DNA of 64,000 nucleotides, from assembly GCF_963662255.1 (NCBI RefSeq), contig NC_085055.1, positions 15,548,704 to 15,612,703 of the forward strand, given 5' to 3'. Below, one piece after another: positions 48,601-60,258 of this stretch. Source of the stretch: Cinclus cinclus. Its lineage: Eukaryota; Chordata; Aves; Passeriformes; Cinclidae. A program made the position numbers and the translations under genes. The notes below the pieces were generated by a model. That model saw only the letters and a program-made list of their open reading frames with translations. It searched no databases and was not told the DNA's origin. Position 1 is the first letter of the stretch. Each line of letters begins with the position of its first letter.

Positions 48601-51600
48601 ATCAGTTATAATAAAGAAATAAACTTCTGTTGCAAGACGTTTCTGAAGTTCTGTTCATGCAAGTTTAATGTCCTGATGATAAGTACAGATTAACTGCATT
48701 CATTGTTACAGGAAAAGATTAATCTTTGATAAAAATAGCTTGCATTCAGCTGGCCAACCCCATTAAACTTGCCTGGGTTCTTGAGCTTTTCCTACATGCT
48801 CTATGTGGAGGTCACTACCTTGGACAGAAGGGGCAGAAATATTTTAATTTGGGTTAATATATTTTTTGAAAAATGGTCATCAGCAATAATGGATGTTAGC
48901 AATCCTCTAGAATAAAAAGAAAACAATGCTATGATAACAAGTTCAACATATATAGATTACTTGAAATTCACATTTTAGCATTGGTTTTATTTTACTTTTG
49001 ACAGCTTGATTTGAGTAGCTGCAGATAACTATTGCTGGCAGTGTACTGAGAAAAAGTGTCTCGAAATATCTGCAGGTATTTCTGGAAATACTGGAAAGCA
49101 ATAAATTTATGAATACTCTTATTATGGTTTCTGTGATTTAGAAAATAGAGTTTGACAGCTATAAAAGATGCTAAGTTGTGATTCATATGTGTTGATTTGC
49201 AATAGCAGCTAGGAAAATGCACACTGTCACCATGAATCTTAATTGGCTGGGGAACAGAAGTTACTTACCAAGACTTAGAATAGTTTAAGTTTCAAGGTTT
49301 TCACTATTTTCTCCCTTTCATTGTTCATGTAAAAGCCGTTTTCTCTAGTACATTTTTTACATATGTCATTCTAACTTCTTTAGGTTTACATAAAACAAAC
49401 CGATTTATGATCTTGATCATAGGAAACTGAGTCACACAGCTGTTGCATATGGAAGATTTCCCAAGGTTACTGGTGACCAGAATGCAGAATGCTTGGTATT
49501 ACCATAAGAGAGTTTAATTTACCTGAAGAACATTTTGTTGTTAATTAAATTTTTTTATGGCTGTTTAGTTTCTGGTACTTTCCACTAATCTAATGTTTTT
49601 ACCTGGCACCTTCCCAAATTGCTCTTATTTTTAACAGACTTCTTCTTAATGCTTGAATGGGTTTAGCCTCTATTCATCTTTATCCAGAAAGACTTAGCTG
49701 GAGTGAATTTCAATCAAAATCTTAAAGCATTTTAATGCTTTCTTGATCCTTCTGATTAGTAACTTTTTTTTTTTCTTTACAGAATTCCGGTGAAATGTCA
49801 TTTATTTCTATTTCCTCACAAGACAGATTTGTATAGGGAAAATTATGAATTGCTTATATTTGTTTTAGTACTTATCCCCGCATTTCAAAGTTAAAGATTT
49901 TGTAATCCTGAGCCCTAGCAAATCACAGACTTAATTTTTCACATACTTGTAATTCTTGGAATTGGGTCTAATGTAACATGCAGACAATTTAGTTTTTCTA
50001 CAAGCTGTATAAAAGGTAGTTCTACAGTGTCTTCAGAAAATGTTTGACTTCCTTGACTTGCACATGGCTCTTTTGCTTTCAGTAGTCAAGTAATTAAAAT
50101 CCCACTGTGATGAGAAATGTGGCTTTTATTTGGAGCTTTTCTGTCTCTGAAAACATATTTCTGATCTAGTTTCTATTAATTCCCTGGAGGTCTGTAGCAA
50201 TTTATAAAGCATATCACCTAACTTAAGACTGTTATTCTTGACAGCTAGCCAAATCACCTGATCCATGTAAGCTCAGATATTTTAGTGTGGTTTTTACCAA
50301 TATAAATACTTTCTATTATTGCCTTTCCCCTTTACCTTCTGTGTTATTCCTTGGTAAATTTTGTATTCAGATCTTTTAAATTACCACTAGACTTTGCATT
50401 TCAGTCAAGTCCATTTTATACCAGCAATGACCTGCATGCAGGGTTGGGTCCATGTTAGCTGGTTGAAGAGAAGTGCAGACAATATTTTCCTGCAGATAAA
50501 CAATGATGATTCTTTTTGTCTGAAATCTGATTCTGTTTTCAATCAATATACCTCTAAATTTGACTTTTATAGTTATTACTTGCATTATTTGTTTTCAACA
50601 ATTGGATGGGTATGGATTTAAATGTACGTTCAGAAATACCAGAATACTAGATTTCCATATTTTCTTTGAGTATTTTCAGATGTTTGACTCAAGCTTGAGA
50701 TTTGAACTTCCAGAGTCACCTAAACACATTTCACAGTGCAGTCAAAGATAGCACAAGGGCAACATGTTTTGGTGTATTTTAAACCTGCTTATGTTCTTGA
50801 AGTGCTTTGTCACTTGAAACATTAGCCATCTGCCAGTAACCCCTCTTTGGGGGGAAAATTACTGCAAAGGTTGTAGTGAAGTGGTATTGGTGTCATTGTG
50901 TGACCTCAGATCTCCTTGATCCTTTCTAATCTGGTTTCAGAATTACTCGAGAGATTTCACTGGGCTCATTGCCTGATCTCCTCCTCCTAATAGTTAAAAC
51001 TCCTTGCAGATTCTTTTAAATCTGACCAAGATTTTATTACAACAGTACAGGCTTTCTTAATTTGTCAGTGAACCATTGCTGGAATTATATCCTTGCTCTT
51101 GGGGTTTCTGTTCTTTGCAATTTCTGATGGTTAGTTATCATCTACAGGAGGGACCTCGACTATGGGATTCCACAGTATTTGTTTTCAGGCTCTCTGTTCA
51201 GCATTGATGAACAGGTGGTCCTGACAAAGCCTATGAAGCAATTGGAACCATAGGACAGAAAAATAGGGAGAACAGAGGGCTTCTGCCTGTTCTTCATTTG
51301 TGCCCTGCCAGACCTGATTTTCTCTCATGGTCTGTTGCAGAGTTTGTATGACAAAACTTAAAAGTCCAATGTGTAGGCTATTTCTTTTCTTTCCATCTTT
51401 CTAGTTGCTTTTCTTTTTTTTTTGTTTGTTAATGAGACTATTTTTTCTATATTTTTCATGCCATAATTCTGATGTTAGACTTATGGACATTAAAGGGAGA
51501 TGTGGTGTTGAAAATCATTTGACCAGCATCTAGTATTTTGAAGATGCCCATAAAATCCTGCTGTCAGTTGTGACCAAAAAATTCCTACTTTGTCTGGAAC

Positions 51601-51930
51601 TCACAGAGCAATTGTGGCCTCCCCATCTTTTCTTAGTTCCATTAATAGAAGTTTTGTTAATTCTGTGAGTAGATTTCTGTAGTGTGCTCTGTGTGGTTGC
51701 TCACCTTTTGTTTATTATTCTACTGTAATATTAAGAACCTTTTGACAATGTAAGATATTCCAGGGAATTTTAAGCCTGAAAAATGATGGTATGTCTACAT
51801 GGAGCAAATACTTGTTAAAAAAAAAAAAATAGTTGAAAGGAAAGTTGACTCTTTTATTTGAAGGATTCCAGAATTTGAATACACTTTTCTGATTTGCTTT
51901 AGGATACAATAACCATGCATTGTGCATGAT

Positions 51931-51990
51931 GTATGTAACCATGTGTATGTATGTGTATGTAACCATGGTGTATGTGTATGTATAGATACA
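51931..51990. repeat. Short tandem repeat of gtatgtaaccatg type
   Basis: The unit gtatgtaaccatg occurs twice, about 26 bases apart, within a TATG/TGTG-rich simple stretch. It is a small, locally expanded repeat with no coding content. Confidence 0.75.
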
Positions 51991-52575
51991 AGCTGTAGTT
52001 ACTGCAATTTATTGAAACATTATTCTTCCCTATGGCTGATTAAAACTTCCCTTGCAAGAATATCCTTTTCCTTACATCCATTTTTGGAATGGTTGTTTCA
52101 ATAAATCATTCTCTCCTGCTAATGAAAAGTCTGTTCTTGTAAAAGATATTATTTGAATTATTGAAACTCAATAAACCCATGTAAATTTAAGAGATTGTTA
52201 TATTTAACATACACGTTAACCGTTGGGAAGAATAGGTGAGTTTGGGCTTTTTCTTTTTTTCTAGGGTAGCCAGCTCCTGATCTTTAGAAAATCTCTTCTG
52301 CTTTTCAAGCCAGATTCACTCAGAAAGCAGATAAGCACTGTCAGTTTCAGCAAATATTTGTGAAATTCACTGCCTTAATCATTTATAGTATGATTTTGGC
52401 TGAAGCATCTCTTTTCATAGAATGTTAATGGGCAATATTAGAGTTTATTATGTAAGAAATTTGTAATTTTATAATATTCATAGAAAAAAGGAATGGCTTA
52501 TTTCGACGTGCTTTAGTTATTAAAATTGTATGCATATCAGGATGCTTACTTATCAAATCCATTTATTTCTTTTAG

Positions 52576-52800
52576 GGTTTTTAGGAAACACTTGTGAGGA
52601 CAAAATAGACCCTTGTGCGTCATCTCCCTGCCAGAACAATGGAACCTGTTATGCAGACAGACTTGCTTTCTCCTGCAGCTGTAGTTCTGGATTTACAGGA
52701 CCTACATGTGCTCAGCTGATTGACTTCTGTGCTCTGAATCCGTGTGCACATGGCATTTGTCGCAGCGTCGGAACCAGCTACAGATGCCTCTGTATCCCTG
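52576..52800 (+). CDS. DNER: DNER exon 8: two EGF-like repeats
   Basis: A 225-nt phase 1-1 exon (75 codons), the longest of the EGF-array exons, reflecting fusion of two EGF units in one exon as in human. It reads FLGNTCEDKIDPCASSPCQN, NGTCYADRLAFSCSCSSGF, TGPTCAQLIDFCALNPCAHG and ICRSVGTSYRCLCIPG. Human differs in a few places, for example CDPG for CIPG. CASSPC fits the O-glucose and CQNNGTC the O-fucose consensus; NGT is also an N-glycosylation sequon. The acceptor is tcttttag|GG. The donor is CCTG|gtttgt, with T at +3 and +4 and therefore weak, but it is the only one that keeps phase 1. Read-through into the intron reaches a stop at 52827-52829. Confidence 0.97.
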
Positions 52801-55505
52801 GTTTGTACCAACAGTTACATGCTCTGTAATTCTTCTAATATTTTATGTGTAGGTTCCATATATAGCTTAAAATGACTTCCTTTTCTTCTTTTCAGTCCAT
52901 AAAACAGACTGAGCAGATGTTCTATCTGTTTAGAGTAATGATAGAAATCTACACATTGCACTTGGAAAGCCAAAAATTGCAGTGTGAGCACTGAAATACC
53001 CACAGAGATCCATATGGTTTGAGTGAACTCTACAGCTGTATTACAGAACTGTAGCCTGCAGGATAAATCTTTTTTAGGCAAGGCATCAGCACTGTTGGAA
53101 TTAAAAAATTTGATAGACAGAATGGAAAATGTGATACTTATCATTAAGGAAAGAGAAAAAACAGACAAGGTGACTGAAAAAAGGTAGAGAAGGAAAAACA
53201 TTGGTTACTCCAAAGGGTTTGGATCTGCTATCCATGTTTACATAAATTGTTTCTCTAGAGAAGATCCAGCAGGGCTGCTCAGGTGAGTTGAGTAAGGAGA
53301 CTCAGCTGGGAGCTATTTGGCAGCACAGCCTGACAGTCAAGAGTTCTGTGTAGCAACCTTAGTAGTTCTGTGTTCTGGTTTAGCTCCAGATTTTTTCATC
53401 CTTGTACCAATATAACAGAATATTGGGGTGCTTATAGCTCCCTTTATCCATTTTAGCAATGATAATTAGTAGGTGAAGTAGCAGCTAAAATGTCTGATAA
53501 CCAGTGCTACACATTCAGACTAAAGCACTTAGAGTGAGCACCAGTCTTTGTTTTCACTTGAATAATAATTTTGGCACCTTTTTTTTTTTTTTAGTCTGTT
53601 CCTATGAAGCTATAAATTTGAAAACTGAAGGCATGAAGGAGAAAACAAATTTCTAGTGTACAAGGGATAAACTAAGGAGCGATATTTGATAGCAGCTCTG
53701 CTGTGACATTGATGTTGTTCTACATTCTTTTCAGAGGAATACCTTCTCTCTGCTGCTTTTCCTTATTTTGTGAGAAACCAGTCACAATTCTTCATCTCTT
53801 TCATCTCAGTTTGCAGGATGTGCGTCTATCCTACCAATCTATTTGTAGATATTTGTGAATATAGGGATTTGTAATTAAATCTACTAATTCAGCATTTTTT
53901 TGTGGTATCAGAATTTATCTACTGTTTAGAGACATGAAACAGATCATCAGAAATTTTTTGGGAGGTACTCACAAATTACCAGAAGCTATGGAAATCTTTT
54001 GTTGGAGTTGACAGATTTATAGTTAAATTACATACTCTTTTATAAAGGAGAAAAATATGAAAGTGAAATGCAGACAATACCATAGTAAAGTTACCTTATA
54101 ATGCATTTGTTAACAGCACTTGTCATTAATAGTAGGAAAAACTAGACATTTCTTTTTCCAAGAAATCCAGGGAAGTTTTAATCTTCGGCATAGTCTTTGC
54201 TTGTAGCTCAAACAAAGAAAAGTTACAAATACTCTGGATCAAATAAAAGCTTTTTCCCAGAACTTTGTCACCTAAACTTAATTAGAATTCCATGGTCTGA
54301 TTTTTTTCAAAATTACTCTGTTTCTCTCAGGATTTCAAAGTAGTCTTAGACCTCTCATGTTATGGAAACTTATTTTTATTTGAACAATATGCTTTTAAAA
54401 GTTAGGGATGAGAAACCTTAGAGGTTGTACCCAGGACCATATGTGGCACTTATTTAGTTTAACTCTTCTGTGTTGCTCCATGTAGGACATTAAAAAAAAA
54501 AATTATTTTTTCCCAAACATTTTGTTGGCTGCTGTAAACTGCACTTTTTAAAATAACATTACTTGCTTCACATAGAGGTGGAACTAGAGGCCAAATTATG
54601 TGAGCTCATTATTAATCTGTCAATAGTTTAAAGACTTGGGTAATTTATTTCAGAAGGTCATTTAAGAACTGCACCTAAGTGGCAGCAAGATAGGGATAGA
54701 CAGAATGTTTCCTTCTATTGTACCTTTTATGACTTTTCACTGTTATGAACATATCATTATGGGCTTTCATTAAGTCATAGCAGCAGAATTTGAATCAATT
54801 ATCTTCAGATATTTTCCCCATGAGTTGAAAGGACAATAGAAAAGTGGCAGTCAACTTCTGTGTATATCAGCACATAGAAGGCATTGTGACATATACTTTG
54901 TTTGGGTAATTATTGAGTGTAAGGCAGATAACAGCAATTAAACTTGAAGATTCCTATGTTGCAATTCCTTAAAAAAGCCCTGAACTAAAGTAATGACTAC
55001 AAATCATAGCCTAATACATTTTTGGTATCTCTATCAGAAAGCAGTTTGCTAGAGTGGGTGTGTAATGTAGTTATGTCTCTGGGATATTAAGAAGCTGGAT
55101 TCTATTTACAATTTTGCCTGAAGAGACTTGACTGTATCTCTTACATTACTTGCAAAGTGAATGGATAAAATTTGTGTACAGTTTAGTAGCATTATCAAGG
55201 GTTAATAGTGAGGATATTACCAGTAAAAAATGGTCTCTGCCTTGTGACCTTGAGGCTTTCTGACTTGCAGGCTCTCAGCATCAGTGTGCCAGCTCCTAGA
55301 CCAATGACTTCTTTGTACAAGAGGCTTTCAGGCATATCCCTGAATTGCTGCATGTTATTTTTTTTTAGGTATTTTAGTGGAAAGGTTGTTAAATGGCATT
55401 TTAGAATCCTCTTCTGTGTTAATTATCTGATATGTCTGAGAAAGAGTTTTAAAAACTTTGGAATATGTCACTTCAATTTTGTGTTGAGCTCTAGGAAGTA
55501 ATATC

Positions 55506-55522
55506 TTTTTTTTTTTTTTTTT
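55506..55522. repeat. Poly-T tract
   Basis: A run of 17 T in intron 8. No element body is recognised on either side. Confidence 0.8.
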
Positions 55523-58500
55523 GGCATTTTGTAGAGGATATAATTTTGTAAAACTTAGAAACAAAGTGCCTAAGACTTTTGTTTATGTGTGTGACCTATC
55601 CCTCCTTAATGCACTGTTTTACAGTGTCATTGGATTTTGGGTTTTCATCTGTTTTACTTCTGCCTCAAAAATTAAACAAGAGAGGGATTTTAAATAGTTC
55701 CAATTAGTCCAAGGTCTGTGCAAGTCTACTTGCTTGGTAGGCAGTTTGGCTTCCTTGTTTTTTTGGCCAGCGCACAGATGTGAAGAATGATAAATTATAG
55801 TGGTTATACTGCATAGCTGCACAATTTGCAGAACATGAACAGCCAGACATTTGCTACTAATTTTTTTTTGGTGTGTGTTGCTTTTCATCTAATAGCTTGT
55901 AGAGGAAAGTTAATTTGTATAAACTAACTTGGAAAGCAGTCTAATGCTTTTGAAGGTTCCTATTTCCAGAGTGGAAGGAAAAGTGGAAATAAACTTATTT
56001 CCAAGTTTAACAGACTTCAAATGTCTGCTGAGGGGCTCTGTGGAATTCCCAAGCCTATGCAACCATACCTGCTTTGTACTGTGTGTATGTGTGATTTTTT
56101 CAGCTGCACATGAAACCTTACCTTAAATCTTTCTTTATATGTTTACACATCCTAATTATTAATACTTATCACCTCACCCTTTACAGGTAACAAAGAAATA
56201 CTTAATGTTTGGACATTGGATTCAGAGTTTGTGTCACCTTTTACTTCTTACCTCATATTAAAGAATTAAATCTAATAAAAGTTCTTGTGCTCATTTGTTG
56301 GATTTCTCATCTAGAGTCAGTTTGGTAAAACTAGTGGGACCCCTTTGTGTCTGTTTGTAGAATGTTTAGTCTCTCAATCCCAAAACAGTTTCTTCCTCCT
56401 CTAAACCTTTTCACCCTTTAAATGCAATTGTTTTAATACAGCTACCATTATAAATTTCAAATACAAATATTTAATATAGTATTTTTAATTTTGTCTGGTC
56501 TGAACTGGAGAAATGTAGATAGAAATTGCACGGCTTAATATCACACCAAAGTCTTGGATCTGGTTTTTTCAAAGATACAAATTTTGAAACTGAAAAGCAC
56601 ATGTACGGACATTAACACCTGCCCTCTGTATAAATATATATGATGGCATATATAGAACATTTGGGGAAAAAAGGAAAAGAGAAGTTTCAGAAAAAGTTCT
56701 GCAGGGTATAAAAAGTGTCTGTAACTTTAGAAGTAGCACCATGGAGTATGTTCCCTTGATTTTACTGCTCATGCAGCTTAATAGACAGTTCTAGGAACAT
56801 AGGTTTATTTTAGTGTCTTAGCAGAGGCCAGAGCAACATTTGTCTGCAGCAGTTGCAATTTTTCTTTTCTCTGTCTTTTCCCTTCTCACATTTTGTAACT
56901 GGGGCAGGATATGTGAGCTCTGGAAGGAGTGACTTTAGGTTAATTCCAGTTCCTGACTGTCTCTGAGCTCATTATTGCTTCTGTTTCCTCATCTTGTTTT
57001 CACTTTTACATTAAGACAACCTTCCATGCAATCTGGCCATGGTTGGTGAGCATGGCTTCCTACCTTCCTGCCATCTGGAGCATTCTTCTCTCTTTCTCTT
57101 ACTTAATTGCTGTATAAGCTCAGACTTTAACTGAACACATCTATTTCCTGACTATATAACATGCAACTCTGTGTTAGTGAACAGCCATAGATACGAACTG
57201 CTGGTGTTCCCTGCAAAATAGAGCTGTTTTGCATTGTACCCCATTAGGCCTTCCCATTAAGATGGGATTTATTTTCTGCTGCCTTGATTGGGTAAAATGT
57301 TAAGTATGGATAAGCCCAGGGAATCACTATTGAGGAGTCAGTGTCTAAAAAGGCTGAAAACATTTGTTATTTATTGACTACTAAAGGGAGAGTAAGGTTT
57401 TGCCTCTTTCTTTTGTTAACCTGATAATGCAGATATTCTTGAGAGATTATTCTGCTGTATCTTTTGCTCTTGGAGGCTTTGACAAAACCAGTGTTTTCTT
57501 TTCATCATCCTGTGGGACACAAATTGTGGGCCCCCTTTCCCATTTTCTCCTGCAGTTTTTAACAGCCATGTGCAAAGAGAGTGTGGTTCAGTGTGTAACT
57601 GAAAGCCATGCCAGAAAGCATCAGGAAAATAACCTGCTCTCTTCCAGGCACCCTTCCTGTTGCTTAAGAAAGAGGAAGAAGAATTTGAGGATCAAGAGAA
57701 GAATGGCAACAGATCTGTTTCTGCTTTTGTAAAGACCAGTAGCACAGGGATTGTCATGTAGAGAGAAAAGGGGTTACATAGGGACATCTCTATTTTATGG
57801 GGTTTTTTTTAAGTTCCCTGTCCATTCCTCAGCCTCTGAAGACAGCATATCAAAATTGAACCTTCATTTTGAGTTCTGCTTGAGTTCATGAAGATACTGT
57901 TACTGAAGGCTTTTCCAATTTCACGTGACCCGGAAAAGTTGCCCTTTTTCGAAGCTGCAATGCCTCCTGTGTTTTTCTCTCCATCCTATTCAGGACACAG
58001 TAGCTGGAGAAGTGTTGTTAGTGTAGGTATTTTTTCTTTCTTTCTGAATATGTCCACAGAAATGTTGCACACCACAAAAGATGCAAAGAGCTCAATTTGA
58101 CATTGGCTGTAAATATAAAAGCAGAAGAATTGTAACACTACTAGGAAGAGAGGAAGCAACTACACTAGAATCCATTACTCTGAAGCTATTTATGAAAACT
58201 GCTCCTGTTTCAATCTAAATGCTTCAACAAAAATGTAGAAATTATTTATGTATTCCTTTTGAAGATATATGTATGAATTCAGTGTACTACAGGGTTTATA
58301 TATCAGTAAAATTTGAAAGCAGTAATACAAGGAGAAATGCTCATTAAGAATGACAAGGTGCCTCTTATCTCCCTGAGGAGAAGGATGCCTTTCCCACAGC
58401 AGAACGTTCTCTAATCCCAGCAGTCCCAGCAGAAGGAAGCTGCTGGCCCCAGGGTGAGGAGGATGAGGGTGGATTGTGCGTGGGTGAGACCTGCCCTCTC

Positions 58501-58723
58501 GTGGAGAGAGGAAACATCTTTCCCTGGCTGTGTGCAGTGTCTGGCAGCATGGGCTGAATGCAGCCTGAGGAGGTGATACCATAGTTCATATTGATTTTGG
58601 AAACTAGACAACTATTTAGTCACAAATTCCCTTCATTCTCTTGGAAAGGTGAGAAGTGGAAAACTTTTTTTCTGAGAATATCTAATTATATTGGTGTTAA
58701 ACACTGGGAGTTCCCATCTGTTG

Positions 58724-58741
58724 TTTTTTTTTTTTTTTTTT
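58724..58741. repeat. Poly-T tract
   Basis: A run of about 18 T in intron 8. No element body is recognised on either side. Confidence 0.8.
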
Positions 58742-59112
58742 CCTGATTCTCCTGTCTGATTTTGGTGTGTATGTTGGCTATAGATTTCACTACATAAGGC
58801 TATTTCATACACCCATAAGCTAGATAAACATCATTGTAGGCTAGCAAGAAAACCATAACATTTAGCACAATTAATTTTCTATTGCCTGGCTGACAGCTTT
58901 GGAGAAAGTGGTTTTGAAATGTTTCTTAATACCTTACTAGTCCAACTATTTCCTATGAAAGGACAATTTTTTGAAAATCATAATGGATGGTATTGTCCCT
59001 GTGTCTTGAATAGTACTGACAATTGTATCTTCATAATATTTTGTTTTGAATTATCCATAATAGTGAGGGAGACAGTGAATGCAAATGGTGTCTGAAGGTA
59101 GCATTTGTCCTA

Positions 59113-59131
59113 TGTTCTATGATTCTATGAG
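59113..59131 (+). repeat. Possible CR1 3'-terminal octamer remnant
   Basis: The sequence ttctatgattctatga contains two tandem copies of the tctatga-type octamer that ends avian CR1 elements. The preceding bases (aaggtagcatttgtcct) resemble a decayed CR1 3' UTR only weakly. It could be the last trace of an old plus-strand CR1, or chance. Confidence 0.35.
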
Positions 59132-60135
59132 AATTTTGGGAAAATTTAGACTAGGATACTAAATATAGATTGATTGCCACTTACTAAGATGAGAATATAC
59201 CCCTCTCTTTGGTTCTTTGCTCATGGAAGTTACCCTCTTTTCATACCTATGACTTTTGCTACTAACTAGAGATTACTTTGAGAAGTAAAATCACACTGCA
59301 GAATCTATACTTTGTATTTGAGGCCTTTTTCCTGGCATCTGTATTCATGCCCACTGCATATTTATTCATTGTACGTTCAGTCATCTAATATTTTTTTATG
59401 TAATTATGAACTTTTATAAGCACATGAACACTGTTCCAGTGCATGGTAATATGTCATAGACTACACCACATCTGTAATTTCAGCTATTGTTATGACTAAT
59501 GATTGTGTGGCGCACTAAATAATGAGAAAGGTGCTGTTTTCAGGTGGTTTCACTCTTTTCTTATTTCATAATAGGAATGTCTCAGAGGCTGTTAACAGGC
59601 CATGTAGCTTTTCTTTACTTGTGCTTTCTATGTTTACCTAATTAGCCCATAATACCTGCCTATGGCTTGGGAATGCTGTAAAGATGGCAGTACCTTGATG
59701 CTTCTACAGAGCTTTGTACAGCATTAATGCTAAAACATGCAACTACTGTTATACAATTATCACCTCTTTGATGAACAGTGGCTTTGATGCAAGGATCCAA
59801 AGGAGCTGGGAGAGAGTCAATATTCCTGTGTTTCTTTTCACAGAGTGGGTATTCACATTGCTGCTTCTGGCCTCTGCCACCAGCCTCTGTCCTTACCCCT
59901 CATTGTAGTTTATCACAAGAGCTGGGAATTCTCTTAGAACACTGTACTTCCAATATTTTCTTGATAATTTTCACCTGGGGAACAGATGCCTTTAAAATCA
60001 GTGTCTTAACATTCACCACTTTCCACAGTATGATTAAATTAGCAAGCATCTGCCCATGGTCTATAGTTGCCTAATTGTTCATTTTTACTGCAAAGTGTTT
60101 AATAACTATTTTTGTTTCCTCTTCATGTGATTTAG

Positions 60136-60258
60136 GTTACCATGGCCTTTACTGTGAGGAGGAGTACAATGAATGCCTCTCTGCACCCTGCCAGAACGGA
60201 GCCACCTGCAGAGACCTTGTCAACAGCTACGAGTGTGTGTGCCTTGCTGAATATGAAG
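60136..60258 (+). CDS. DNER: DNER exon 9: EGF-like repeat
   Basis: A 123-nt phase 1-1 exon (41 codons). It reads YHGLYCEEEYNECLSAPCQN, GATCRDLVNSYECVCLAEYE and then the first base of a glycine codon. It matches human almost exactly (YHGLYCEEEYNECLSAPC, GYECVCLAEY). CLSAPC fits the O-glucose consensus and CQNGATC the O-fucose consensus. CRDLVNSYEC fits the C-x-[DN]-x4-[FY]-x-C pattern of Asx hydroxylation and calcium-type EGF repeats. The acceptor is gatttag|GT and the donor is GAAG|gtaggc. Confidence 0.98.

Larger units (their letters stand above)
44131..52575 (+). other. DNER: DNER intron 7, noncoding
   Basis: An 8.4-kb phase-1 intron from gtaacc to tcttttag. Its main feature is a CpG-rich block (45.35-45.69 kb), which has few stop codons by composition and so opens many overlapping frames on both strands. 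A tgtatg/aaccatg direct repeat lies at 51931-51990. The rest is AT-rich with no recognised element. Confidence 0.85.
52801..60135 (+). other. DNER: DNER intron 8, noncoding
   Basis: A 7.3-kb phase-1 intron from gtttgt to gatttag. It contains poly-T tracts (55506-55522 and 58724-58741), a moderately GC-rich patch at about 58.38-58.57 kb, and a short ttctatgattctatga motif near 59.12 kb that may be a CR1 3' tail. The 110-residue frame at 57400-57732 and the 130-residue minus-strand frame at 58190-58582 have no recognisable features. Confidence 0.85.

Noticed and set aside
56930..57020. Possible fourth MIR-like piece (gactgtctctgagctcatt, gtttcctcatctt)
   Set aside because: Only short words match and their spacing does not follow the element; too weak to call.
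57400..57732. 110-codon frame in intron 8
   Set aside because: No recognisable similarity and no phase-1 splice sites around it; a basic tail (KRKKNLRIKRR) alone is not evidence of a gene.
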